A stretch of 9,770 nt of DNA from Verrucomicrobiota bacterium (GTDB lineage: Bacteria; Verrucomicrobiota; Verrucomicrobiia; Limisphaerales; UBA1412): contig JAFZAR010000092.1 of assembly GCA_017557085.1 (NCBI GenBank), forward strand, positions 1 to 9,770, written 5' to 3'. The notes below the pieces were generated by a model. The model worked only from the letters and a program-made list of their open reading frames with translations, had not been told where the DNA came from and made no database searches. Below are positions 1-6,640 of this stretch, piece by piece. The first letter of the stretch is position 1. Every line of letters starts with the position of its first letter. A program made the translations under genes and the position numbers.

Positions 1-2
1 AG

Positions 3-1280
3 CTGGGCGATTTCTATGTGAATACCGTCTATCCGCGCTTCTGCGATCCGAACAAGATGGACGAGTACAAGACCGAGGGCCAGTATGCCTCCGCCTACGT
101 CACCTGTGTGTTTGAGGGTATGGAAGGTCTGTTGAATCTGTATTATCTGACAAATGACAAGCGCTATCTGGAAACCGCCTGCAAGATGGCCGATTTCCAT
201 GAACCGTTCGATACCCTGCCGGTGGGACATTCTCACGGCAGTCTGAGCCAGACCAGTATGCTGGTGCGTCTGTACGATGCCACCGGCAAGACCGAATATC
301 TGGACCGTGCCGTCAAGCGCTGGGATGCCGCCGTCAGCGGTGGTTATGTGAACCCGGCCGGCAGTGTGTTGGAGAAATTCTATGTGACCGGATTCAACCG
401 GGATGAAGGCTGCTCCGAAGGCGACTGGCTGAGGCTGAACCTGCTGCTGTGGGCCGATACCGGTGAGAACAAATATCTGGACATGGCCGAACGACTGCTC
501 TGGAACGGCATCATGGCCAATCAATGGGACACCGGCGGTTTTGGTCACCGCTTTATGGGCGTGGATGACCAGGGCGCATTCGCCTATCTGAAGTACTCAC
601 AGGAATCCCTCTGGTGCTGCTCCTTCCATCTGGCATGGGCGGAATATAAGTTGCTTTCCTATCTCGCTCCGGCCTCTGACCAGGGCATCTGCTACAACTT
701 CCCGCTGAGCTTTGAGACCACTGCCGAATTCAAAGGCAGCAGCTGGAATATCCAGTCCAAAGCCGTTGCCGACAAACAGGGTAACAAAGACTATATCACA
801 GCGACCGTGACCCTGACCGGCACACCCTGGAGATCCATCCCGACTCTGAACGTCCGCGTTCCCGAATGGGCTGACTCCCTGGAAGTGACTGCCCTGCGTG
901 GAGATAAACCCGTGGAATTCCAAAAAGTGGTGACCAACAACAACGGCCGCCATACCGAAAGCCTCTCCACAAAGGGACTGGCCGGCAAAAGCGGTGTGAC
1001 CTACGTCCTGAAATTCGGCGCGGCACCCTATCTGGAAGACCGCCGTTTCCATCGTGTTGACATCGAACAGGCTCTGGCCAAAGGCGAAAACAAGATCAAC
1101 GGTATCGTCATCCACCAGGGACCTTTCGTCTATATGAACCGGAATTCCGGTGAGATCCAGGACATCGCCCTGGACGAGATACAGCTCAAACAGAAAGCGG
1201 CTCCCTACTACACCTTTACCAACAAGGACGAACCGCACGCCTTTGTGTTCAACCTCGTCCTGCCCGAAGCGAAGAAGTAA
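3..1280 (+). CDS. GH127/DUF1680-type beta-L-arabinofuranosidase-like glycoside hydrolase (5' end missing)
   Basis: This frame is open from the left edge, so the true N-terminus lies outside the window. The family (HypBA1 is the reference) removes beta-L-arabinofuranosyl units from plant glycans, using a zinc-bound cysteine as nucleophile. Counting the GTG at 18 as residue 1, I see the tail of the alpha/alpha barrel (repeated pattern of short helices such as TGKTEYLDRA and TGENKYLDMAERLLWNG), then E130-G-C132 and the pair C200-C201. These match the E-x-C and CC zinc ligands of HypBA1, with C200 the expected nucleophile. The acid/base Glu is less certain; E119 is a candidate. The C-terminal part, from about residue 225, is beta-sandwich-like (NVRVPEWADSLEV). 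No neighbour supports a polysaccharide locus within the window. The fold and family are seen with good confidence, but the exact substrate is not, because this clan contains several specificities. Confidence 0.82.
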   Translation: MGDFYVNTVYPRFCDPNKMDEYKTEGQYASAYVTCVFEGMEGLLNLYYLTNDKRYLETACKMADFHEPFDTLPVGHSHGSLSQTSMLVRLYDATGKTEYLDRAVKRWDAAVSGGYVNPAGSVLEKFYVTGFNRDEGCSEGDWLRLNLLLWADTGENKYLDMAERLLWNGIMANQWDTGGFGHRFMGVDDQGAFAYLKYSQESLWCCSFHLAWAEYKLLSYLAPASDQGICYNFPLSFETTAEFKGSSWNIQSKAVADKQGNKDYITATVTLTGTPWRSIPTLNVRVPEWADSLEVTALRGDKPVEFQKVVTNNNGRHTESLSTKGLAGKSGVTYVLKFGAAPYLEDRRFHRVDIEQALAKGENKINGIVIHQGPFVYMNRNSGEIQDIALDEIQLKQKAAPYYTFTNKDEPHAFVFNLVLPEAKK

Positions 1281-1300
1281 GCTCTGACCGCTTCAATAAC

Positions 1301-1336
1301 ACAGGGAATGGCCCAACACCATTCCCTGTTTTTTTT
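1301..1336 (+). terminator. Intrinsic terminator of the GH127-like gene
   Basis: A perfect 10-bp stem (ACAGGGAATG at 1301-1310, CATTCCCTGT at 1320-1329) with a 9-nt loop runs straight into an eight-T tract (1329-1336). It starts 20 nt after the TAA stop of the hydrolase. It insulates the ATPase unit that follows from read-through. Confidence 0.93.
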
Positions 1337-1352
1337 ACCCCAGAAAACACCC

Positions 1353-1392
1353 TGGAAGATATTTTTGCTGCATGTAGCAAAAATATCTTCTA
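1353..1392. repeat. Left 40-bp palindromic repeat flanking the ATPase gene
   Basis: The core (1355-1390) is a 36-bp near-perfect palindrome: arms GAAGATATTTTTGCT (1355-1369) and AGCAAAAATATCTTC (1376-1390) pair over 15 bp. The centre GCATGT departs from symmetry only at 1375, and the change keeps a G-T wobble. The flanks TG (1353-1354) and TA (1391-1392) are not symmetric, yet they are shared with the right copy at 2737-2776. The two copies therefore match over 40 bp in direct orientation with one difference. It has no T tract, and a dedicated terminator lies just upstream, so it is unlikely to be a simple terminator. Confidence 0.92.
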
Positions 1393-1398
1393 AAAGTG

Positions 1399-1426
1399 TT
1401 GATTTCCTCATTTTTTCGGCTAGACT
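1399..1426 (+). promoter_or_regulatory. Candidate sigma70-type promoter of the ATPase gene
   Basis: TTGATT (1399-1404) and TAGACT (1421-1426) are separated by 16 bp; each matches 4 of 6 consensus bases. Transcription would start near 1433, inside the imperfect palindrome that begins at 1425. The match is modest, but it is the best arrangement I see between the upstream terminator and the gene. Confidence 0.4.
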
Positions 1427-1466
1427 GGAAGAAGAAATTGCTGCTTGCAGCAAAAATTTCTTCCAG
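1425..1466. repeat. Third, diverged palindrome in the leader of the ATPase gene
   Basis: Two 20-nt arms (1425-1444 and 1447-1466) centre on TT at 1445-1446. They pair over the outer 9 bp (CTGGAAGAA with TTCTTCCAG) and inner 7 bp (TTGCTGC with GCAGCAA), with a 4-nt internal mismatch between. The right half GCAGCAAAAATTTCTTC differs by a single base from the same half of the 2737-2776 repeat, so this is the same repeat family. It ends at the ribosome-binding site of the ATPase gene, and a transcript starting near 1433 could fold most of it. Confidence 0.82.
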
Positions 1467-1469
1467 AGG
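1465..1469 (+). promoter_or_regulatory. Ribosome-binding site that fixes the ATPase start
   Basis: AGAGG sits 8 nt before the ATG at 1478. It supports that start over the in-frame TTG at 1445, which lies in the palindrome loop and has no Shine-Dalgarno sequence. The first two bases of the site are also the last bases of the palindrome, so folding of the leader could mask it. Confidence 0.6.
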
Positions 1470-1477
1470 CAAAGACT

Positions 1478-2731
1478 ATGGAAATCAAACGCGATTTATA
1501 TCTGGACAGGCTGATCCAGAGAAAACATAACGGACTGGTCAAGATCATCACCGGCATCCGGCGATGCGGAAAATCATACCTGCTCAGGAAGTTATTCAAA
1601 GACCACCTGCTTACTCAAGGTGTGCCCTCCGATCATATCATCGAGATGGCATTTGATATCTTTGAAAATGAAAAATATCAGGATCCCAACGTCTTTAATC
1701 CGTGGGCCAACAGCCGGATCGTGGATGACAAGATGCACTACTTTCTGCTGGATGAAGTCCAGCTGCTGAAAAAATTTGAATTCGTGCTCAACGGCCTGGC
1801 CTACAAACCCAACACCGATGTTTATGTAACCGGCAGCAATGCCAAATTCCTTTCCAAAGATATCATCACGGAATTCGGTGGACGCGGTGATGAGATCCAT
1901 ATTTACCCGCTCAGTTTCAGGGAATTCATGTCTGCTTATGACGGCAGTCCTTATGATGGCTGGAAAGAATATATACTTTACGGCGGACTGCCTACCGTGG
2001 TCCTGGAAAAAAACTCTGAGCAAAAAGTAAACATTTTGAATCATCTGCTCAAAGAAACCTATCTGAGTGATATCCTCAAACGAAACAAATTGAAGAACAT
2101 CGGAGAAATGGAAGAACTGATGAGCATCCTCGCCTCCTCCATTGGTTCGCTCACGAATCCTAACAAACTCCAGAAAACTTTCAAGAGCGTCAAGCACTCC
2201 AGGATCACCAGCTCTACCATCACCAAATATCTGAACTGTCTGGAAGATTCCTTCCTTATCGAGTCTGCAAAACGTTATGATATCAAAGGCAAAAACTACA
2301 TCGAAACGCCACTGAAATACTACTACACCGACCTGGGGTTGCGGAATGCCCAGATCAATTTCAGACAACTGGAAGTGCCGCACAGCATGGAGAATATTAT
2401 CTACAATACATTGAAAATCAGACAATTCAATGTAGATGTCGGCATCGTTCCCGTGAACCAGAGAAATGAGAAAAATATCCCGATCCGCAAACAGCTGGAG
2501 GTGGATTTCGTCTGCAACAAGGCTTCTAAACGTTACTATATCCAATCAGCCTATCTGCTTCCCGATGAGGAAAAAACAGAAAAGGAAGCCCGATCTTTGC
2601 GTCAAATCAGTGATTTCTTCAAGAAATTTATCATTACAACCGACTCTCCGGCACCTCATTATAACGAAGAAGGAATACTGATCCTGAATATCTACGATTT
2701 TCTGCTGAAGCCGGAAATCATCGACTTTTAA
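1478..2731 (+). CDS. AAA_14/DUF4143 family ATP-binding protein
   Basis: A 417-residue protein with the full domain order of the family. It has an N-terminal P-loop ATPase with Walker A GIRRCGKS (26-33), Walker B YFLLDE (88-93), the strand-4 signature VTGSNA (117-122) and the block GGRGDEIHIYPLSFREF (134-150). These are followed by YGGLP (168-172), a winged-helix-like middle (about 210-290) and a C-terminal DUF4143 part with a restriction-endonuclease-like core, EVDF (341-344) and YIQSAYLL (354-361). The usual E-x-K of that fold is replaced here by I-Q-S, as in many relatives, so nuclease activity is doubtful. No cellular role is firmly established for the family; ATP hydrolysis and nucleic-acid binding are inferred. 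The gene has its own leader and is flanked by 40-bp palindromic repeats. It is visibly more A+T-rich than its neighbours (about 40% GC in one sampled 60-base line, against about 52% in one from clpC), which suggests acquisition. The length is normal and the frame intact. Confidence 0.93.
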   Translation: MEIKRDLYLDRLIQRKHNGLVKIITGIRRCGKSYLLRKLFKDHLLTQGVPSDHIIEMAFDIFENEKYQDPNVFNPWANSRIVDDKMHYFLLDEVQLLKKFEFVLNGLAYKPNTDVYVTGSNAKFLSKDIITEFGGRGDEIHIYPLSFREFMSAYDGSPYDGWKEYILYGGLPTVVLEKNSEQKVNILNHLLKETYLSDILKRNKLKNIGEMEELMSILASSIGSLTNPNKLQKTFKSVKHSRITSSTITKYLNCLEDSFLIESAKRYDIKGKNYIETPLKYYYTDLGLRNAQINFRQLEVPHSMENIIYNTLKIRQFNVDVGIVPVNQRNEKNIPIRKQLEVDFVCNKASKRYYIQSAYLLPDEEKTEKEARSLRQISDFFKKFIITTDSPAPHYNEEGILILNIYDFLLKPEIIDF

Positions 2732-2736
2732 AATCT

Positions 2737-2776
2737 TGGAAGATATTTTTGCTGCATGCAGCAAAAATATCTTCTA
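2737..2776. repeat. Right 40-bp palindromic repeat flanking the ATPase gene
   Basis: The core at 2739-2774 is a perfect 36-bp palindrome (18-bp arms meeting at GCATGC). With its TG and TA edges it matches the left repeat at 1353-1392 in 39 of 40 positions. It begins 5 bp after the ATPase stop codon. Its right edge contains the TAG stop codon (2774-2776) of the convergent glycosyltransferase gene. As RNA it would form a long A+U-rich hairpin on either strand, but neither side has a terminator-like T tract. Confidence 0.95.
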
Positions 2777-3925
2777 CTTTCGGGATAAGACCTCGTTATA
2801 GACCTCCAAATGCTGCGAGGCAACCTGTTTCGGCATAAAAGTCTGCTGCGCGAACTCTCTGGCCTGCTCACCTAAGATCCTCAGCAGTTCACTGGAAGAA
2901 AGCGCTTTGCGGAGCATCGCGCGGAATTCCTCTACATTGCCGCTTTCATAGAGCCAGCCGTTCTTCTCCGGATGGATCAAGTCGGGGATGCCTCCGACCC
3001 GCGAGCCCAGCACCGGGATGCCGGATGCCATCGCCTCCAGCACGACCATCGGACAGTTATCCTCCAGCGACGGGATCACCAGCAGGGAGCTGTTGGCATA
3101 GACTTCCGGGAGTTTTTCGCGGGAAACATGGCCGTGTGCCTTCACCCAGGGATATTGAACCAGAAGCGACTCAAATTCTTCTGTGTAGTCGGTCCCCGGC
3201 ACCGTGGCGCCATAGAGGTTCAGGGTAAATTCAAACTCTTCCCGCAGAGGAGCCAGCGCCCGGATCAGCGCGTTCTGGTTCTTGTGATGGCAGATCGTTC
3301 CCACGCAGGTCAGCTGTAAATTTTCCGGTCTCCGGGGCTGAACATCAAAAAAACGCTCTTCGACCGCGTTCGGGATGACCCAGGTCCTGCGCGCCAGATC
3401 CTCCACGTTCCAGCGGGTGTAATTGCTCAGGCAGACTACTCCCGCGACTCTAGGCAGTGTCCAGGCTTCCAGTTTGGCCGTTAATCCATAGAAAGATAAG
3501 GGTTTTGCCTGATTTAACCTGGCAATCGAACGCATATTTCCATGAACAGTCACCACACAAGGAAAACCGGAACGAGCCCCGGAATAGGCACAGTAACGCT
3601 CTGTACCCTGCGCATGAACAATATCCGGTTGAATACTCCGCAGAGTGGAACGGACCGCACGGCGGCAGCCAAAGTAAAGTGTTTTTAAATACCCCAGCGG
3701 AGAAACTAGCGGCTGATGATAAAAGATCTTGCCGCCGTAAATCTTCTGCGGAGCTTTGGAAGGTTTTCGGGAACAGCTGACGACATGGATCTCGCATCCT
3801 GTCTCCTGAACCAGCTCAGAAAAGCCCCGCAGCAATACATCCGGCGCGGGACCAAATACCGGTTCCGGCCGGTCATACCAGCCGAACTCGTCACGATTAT
3901 CCGGGATCAAAAACGCGATCTTCAT
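2774..3925 (-). CDS. GT4 family glycosyltransferase
   Basis: A 383-residue retaining, GT-B fold glycosyltransferase, expected to move a sugar from a nucleotide donor to a lipid- or glycan-linked acceptor on the cytoplasmic side. The N-terminal Rossmann half opens with MKIAFLIPD and carries DIVHAQGTER (101-110) and VVTVHGN (124-130). The donor-binding half shows VIPNAV (183-188), LTCVGTICHHKNQ (205-217) and the GT4 signature with D289 and E297 seven residues apart, followed by EAMASGIPVLGS (297-308). The first acidic residue of the E-x7-E signature is Asp here. I chose the ATG at 3925 because the only in-frame alternative is a TTG at 3949 within the T tract of the preceding terminator; no good Shine-Dalgarno site is visible. 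It follows clpC by 69 nt across that terminator, so it is probably expressed separately or by read-through. Its stop lies within the 2737-2776 repeat. Donor and acceptor cannot be told. Confidence 0.9.
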   Translation of the reverse strand: MKIAFLIPDNRDEFGWYDRPEPVFGPAPDVLLRGFSELVQETGCEIHVVSCSRKPSKAPQKIYGGKIFYHQPLVSPLGYLKTLYFGCRRAVRSTLRSIQPDIVHAQGTERYCAYSGARSGFPCVVTVHGNMRSIARLNQAKPLSFYGLTAKLEAWTLPRVAGVVCLSNYTRWNVEDLARRTWVIPNAVEERFFDVQPRRPENLQLTCVGTICHHKNQNALIRALAPLREEFEFTLNLYGATVPGTDYTEEFESLLVQYPWVKAHGHVSREKLPEVYANSSLLVIPSLEDNCPMVVLEAMASGIPVLGSRVGGIPDLIHPEKNGWLYESGNVEEFRAMLRKALSSSELLRILGEQAREFAQQTFMPKQVASQHLEVYNEVLSRK

Positions 3926-3947
3926 ATATTCATCTGTTGTACGCCGC

Positions 3948-3980
3948 AAAAAAGCGATTCTCCGTCAAAGAGAACCGCTT
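3948..3980 (-). terminator. Intrinsic terminator after clpC
   Basis: On the minus strand an 11-bp stem (AAGCGGTTCTC pairing with GAGAATCGCTT, one G-U pair) has a 7-nt loop and ends in a run of six Ts (3953-3948). It starts 14 nt after the clpC stop codon and closes the mcsA-mcsB-clpC unit. Confidence 0.9.
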
Positions 3981-3994
3981 TCGCGCAAAATCCA

Positions 3995-6580
3995 TTATTT
4001 TTCAGAATCCGATTTTCGGTTCGTTTTTAAAGATTGTTCAGGGTGAGGATCTTTTGATTCCTTATCCTTGATCGGCGTGGTTTCGATATTAGGCTTCTGC
4101 TGGTTTTCCAGAAGTTTTTCAGCCTCGTCCTGATAAAAGACCAGACGCTCTTTATCCACACCGACTTTGACCAGCTCGCCGGGACGAATGTGTCCGCGGA
4201 GAATCTCTTCGGCCAATGGATCCTGCACCATTTGTTCCACCGTGCGGCGCATCGGACGTGCGCCATAAACCGGATTGTAGCCTTTCTGGATAAGCAGATC
4301 GCGGGCCTCGTCCTCCAGCTTCAGAGTGATATCCTTCAGCTCCAGACGGGAAGCCAGCTTGCTCATTTCCAGATCCAGCACCTGGATCAGATCTTCCTTG
4401 TTCAGCGGGCGGAAGACCAGTATCTCGTCCAAGCGGTTGAGGAACTCCGGTTTGAACACCTTCTTGGCCTCTTCCATCAGGCTCACGCGAAGCTGTTCCG
4501 TGGTGGCTTCCTCGCTGGAACTGCCAAAACCGATCGCGCTCTTGCGAGAGGCTTCGGCACCCACGTTGGAGGTCAGCAGGATGATCGTATTGCGGAAATC
4601 AACCGTGTGTCCCATCGAATCGGTCAGCTTGCCTTCTTCCAGTATTTGCAGGAGGATATTCCACACATCCGGGTGAGCCTTTTCGATCTCGTCGAAAAGC
4701 ACCACACTGTACGGACGGCGGCGCACCTTTTCGGTCAGCTGTCCGCCTTCATCATATCCCACATAGCCCGGAGGCGATCCCACCAGACGGGAGACGGTGA
4801 ACTTCTCCATGTACTCGCTCATATCCAGTTGGATCAGCGACTTGGCATCACCAAACATGGATTCCGCCAGCACATGGCTCAGCAAGGTCTTGCCCACACC
4901 GGTCGGTCCCAGGAGCATGAATACTCCGATCGGACGGTTGGGATCTTTCAGATCCGCGCGGGAACGGCGTAAAGCTTTGCTGATGGAACTGACTGCCGCG
5001 GACTGGCCGATGACACGGGCCGAAAGCTCTTTCTCCATCGAGAGCAGGCGTTTCAGCTCGTCCTTCTCCATACCGCGCAGAGGCACTCCTGTCCATCTGG
5101 AAACGACCTGCGTCACATCCGCTTCGTCCACGACCACCTTTTTATTGTCTATCTCGGTGCGCCATTTTTTGCGGGAAGTGTCCAGGTCTTCCTTCTTCTG
5201 GCGTTCCGTGTCACGGAAGACGGCAGCATCCTCAAAACGCTGTTCCGCAATGGCTTTTTCCTTGTCCTGACGGGCTTTTTCAATCTCTTTTTCCAGATGT
5301 TTGAACTCCGGAGGACAGATCTCCGCCGCCATACGGCAGTAGGAACCCGCCTCGTCTATCACGTCAATAGCCTTGTCCGGCAGGAACCTGGAAGTGATAT
5401 AGCGGTCGGACAGACGCACGGCCGCGTCAATGGCCGCGTCTGTGATCGTTGCACGGTGATGCTCTTCATATTTGAAGCGGATGCCGCGCAGGATCTGGAT
5501 CGTCTCCAAGGTGCTGGGCGGTTCCACCTTCACGCTTTGGAAACGGCGTTCCAGCGCCGCGTCCTTTTCAATGAACTTGCGGTATTCTTCCAGTGTCGTG
5601 GCTCCCACGCATTGGAACTCGCCGCGGCTCAGAGCCGGTTTGATGATATTGGCCACATCCATCGTACCTTCCGCGGAACCCGCGCCCACGATGGTATGCA
5701 GCTCGTCAATGAAAATGATGATATTGCCCGATTCGCGTATCTCGTCCATCAGGGCTTTGATGCGTTCCTCGAACTGACCGCGGTACTTGGTGCCAGCCAG
5801 CATACGCGCCAGATCCAGTCCCACGATCTTCTTCTGACGAAGGATCTCCGGGACTTCCTCATCGGCGATCTTCTGGGCCAGACCTTCCACGATAGCTGTC
5901 TTGCCCACACCGGCTTCACCCAGCAGGACCGGGTTATTCTTGGTGCGGCGGCAGAGGATCTGCATCACACGCTGGATCTCATTCTGGCGGCCGATGACCG
6001 GATCCAGTTGTTTGGCTCTGGCCATTTCCGTCAGATCGCGTCCGAAAGCCTTCAGCGCGGAAGCTTTTTTGCCGCCTTTTCTCTGACCGTTTTCAGGGTC
6101 TTCCCCGCTGGTGTCGAACATGGATCCCTCTTCCTCTTCCACCTGAACACCTAAGCACTGCAAAACCCCTTCCAGGGTGATGTTCAGTTTCTTGAGGACG
6201 GCAGCGCCTTCGCCCTGGTCTTCTCTCAGAAGTCCCAGCAGCAGATGCTCCGTAGCGATCCCATTGAATCCTAAACGCTTGGCCTCATTCGCGGCAAGCC
6301 CCAGCACTTTTTTGGCACGGGGCGAGAACGGGAAATTGGCGGGCTTGAGAGGAACCCCCTTGATCACCGAGTTTTCCACTTCCCGGCGGATCGTTTCCAG
6401 ACTCACTCCCAATTTCTCAAAAATCTCTACGGCCACTCCCTCGCCCAGAGCGACGATACCTAAAAGGATATGCTCCGTTTCAACAGTCTTGTGACCTAAA
6501 CGGGCGGCTTCAATATATGCGAGCTGCAGAGCTTTCTGCGCCCGCGGAGTAAAATTTATATTGTTATTATTTGATGCCAT
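3995..6580 (-). CDS. clpC: ClpC-type AAA+ unfoldase
   Basis: An 861-residue Hsp100 unfoldase that feeds substrates to the ClpP protease. Domains in order: the double Clp-N repeat (about 10-145), the first AAA+ module with Walker A GEAGVGKT (221-228), Walker B IIIFIDE (287-293) and LERRF finger (343-347), and a middle domain with a UVR-type motif (about 438-468). The second AAA+ module has Walker A GPTGVGKT (558-565), Walker B VVLFDE (626-631) and LNRLDE (714-719). The tripeptide IGF (683-685) sits where the ClpP-docking loop is expected. The Clp-N domain of ClpC is known in Bacillus subtilis to bind phosphoarginine, which fits the mcsA and mcsB genes just upstream. After the D2 domain a 40-residue charged, low-complexity tail (820-861) makes it longer than B. 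subtilis ClpC (about 810 residues). The ATG at 6580 is preceded by an A+T-rich stretch and no clear Shine-Dalgarno site; MASNNNNINFTPRAQKAL is a typical ClpC start. All catalytic motifs are intact. Confidence 0.97.
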   Translation of the reverse strand: MASNNNNINFTPRAQKALQLAYIEAARLGHKTVETEHILLGIVALGEGVAVEIFEKLGVSLETIRREVENSVIKGVPLKPANFPFSPRAKKVLGLAANEAKRLGFNGIATEHLLLGLLREDQGEGAAVLKKLNITLEGVLQCLGVQVEEEEGSMFDTSGEDPENGQRKGGKKASALKAFGRDLTEMARAKQLDPVIGRQNEIQRVMQILCRRTKNNPVLLGEAGVGKTAIVEGLAQKIADEEVPEILRQKKIVGLDLARMLAGTKYRGQFEERIKALMDEIRESGNIIIFIDELHTIVGAGSAEGTMDVANIIKPALSRGEFQCVGATTLEEYRKFIEKDAALERRFQSVKVEPPSTLETIQILRGIRFKYEEHHRATITDAAIDAAVRLSDRYITSRFLPDKAIDVIDEAGSYCRMAAEICPPEFKHLEKEIEKARQDKEKAIAEQRFEDAAVFRDTERQKKEDLDTSRKKWRTEIDNKKVVVDEADVTQVVSRWTGVPLRGMEKDELKRLLSMEKELSARVIGQSAAVSSISKALRRSRADLKDPNRPIGVFMLLGPTGVGKTLLSHVLAESMFGDAKSLIQLDMSEYMEKFTVSRLVGSPPGYVGYDEGGQLTEKVRRRPYSVVLFDEIEKAHPDVWNILLQILEEGKLTDSMGHTVDFRNTIILLTSNVGAEASRKSAIGFGSSSEEATTEQLRVSLMEEAKKVFKPEFLNRLDEILVFRPLNKEDLIQVLDLEMSKLASRLELKDITLKLEDEARDLLIQKGYNPVYGARPMRRTVEQMVQDPLAEEILRGHIRPGELVKVGVDKERLVFYQDEAEKLLENQQKPNIETTPIKDKESKDPHPEQSLKTNRKSDSEK

Positions 6581-6592
6581 TTTTTATATTCT

Positions 6593-6637
6593 GTTCGCGT
6601 CCTGTCTATTTGCCTTTGTCAGCGCAGAGGACCGAAC
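6593..6637 (-). other. Possible hairpin in the mcsB-clpC gap
   Basis: In the 60-nt gap, GTTCGGTCCT (6637-6628, minus strand) can pair with AGGACGCGAAC (6603-6593) as a 10-bp stem with a one-base bulge and a loop of about 24 nt. It ends 12 nt before the clpC start codon. It has no T tract. It could be an mRNA processing or stability element, or chance. Confidence 0.3.
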
Positions 6638-6640
6638 GAA

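Noticed and set aside
1445..1477. TTG at 1445 as the start of the ATPase gene
   Set aside because: It lies in the loop of the leader palindrome, has no ribosome site, and the added 11 residues are just translated repeat. ATG 1478 has AGAGG at 8 nt and begins the conserved sequence.
1355..2774. Cassette as a classical insertion sequence with terminal inverted repeats
   Set aside because: There is no transposase, the shared edges are in direct orientation, and no clear target-site duplication is seen beyond the repeats (flanks CACCC and CTTTC differ). A non-classical mobile unit remains possible.
1353..2776. Palindromic repeats as a CRISPR array
   Set aside because: There are only three copies, with no regular spacers, and a full gene separates the two best copies; no cas genes are present.
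2737..2776. Right palindrome as a bidirectional terminator of the ATPase and GT4 genes
   Set aside because: The stem is A+T-rich, with no T tract on either side, and the same sequence occurs at 1353-1392 where a separate strong terminator already exists. Some termination cannot be excluded.
5297..6154. A 285-codon open frame on the plus strand within clpC
   Set aside because: It lies fully antisense to conserved ClpC AAA+ motifs and has no promoter, ribosome site or recognisable motif.
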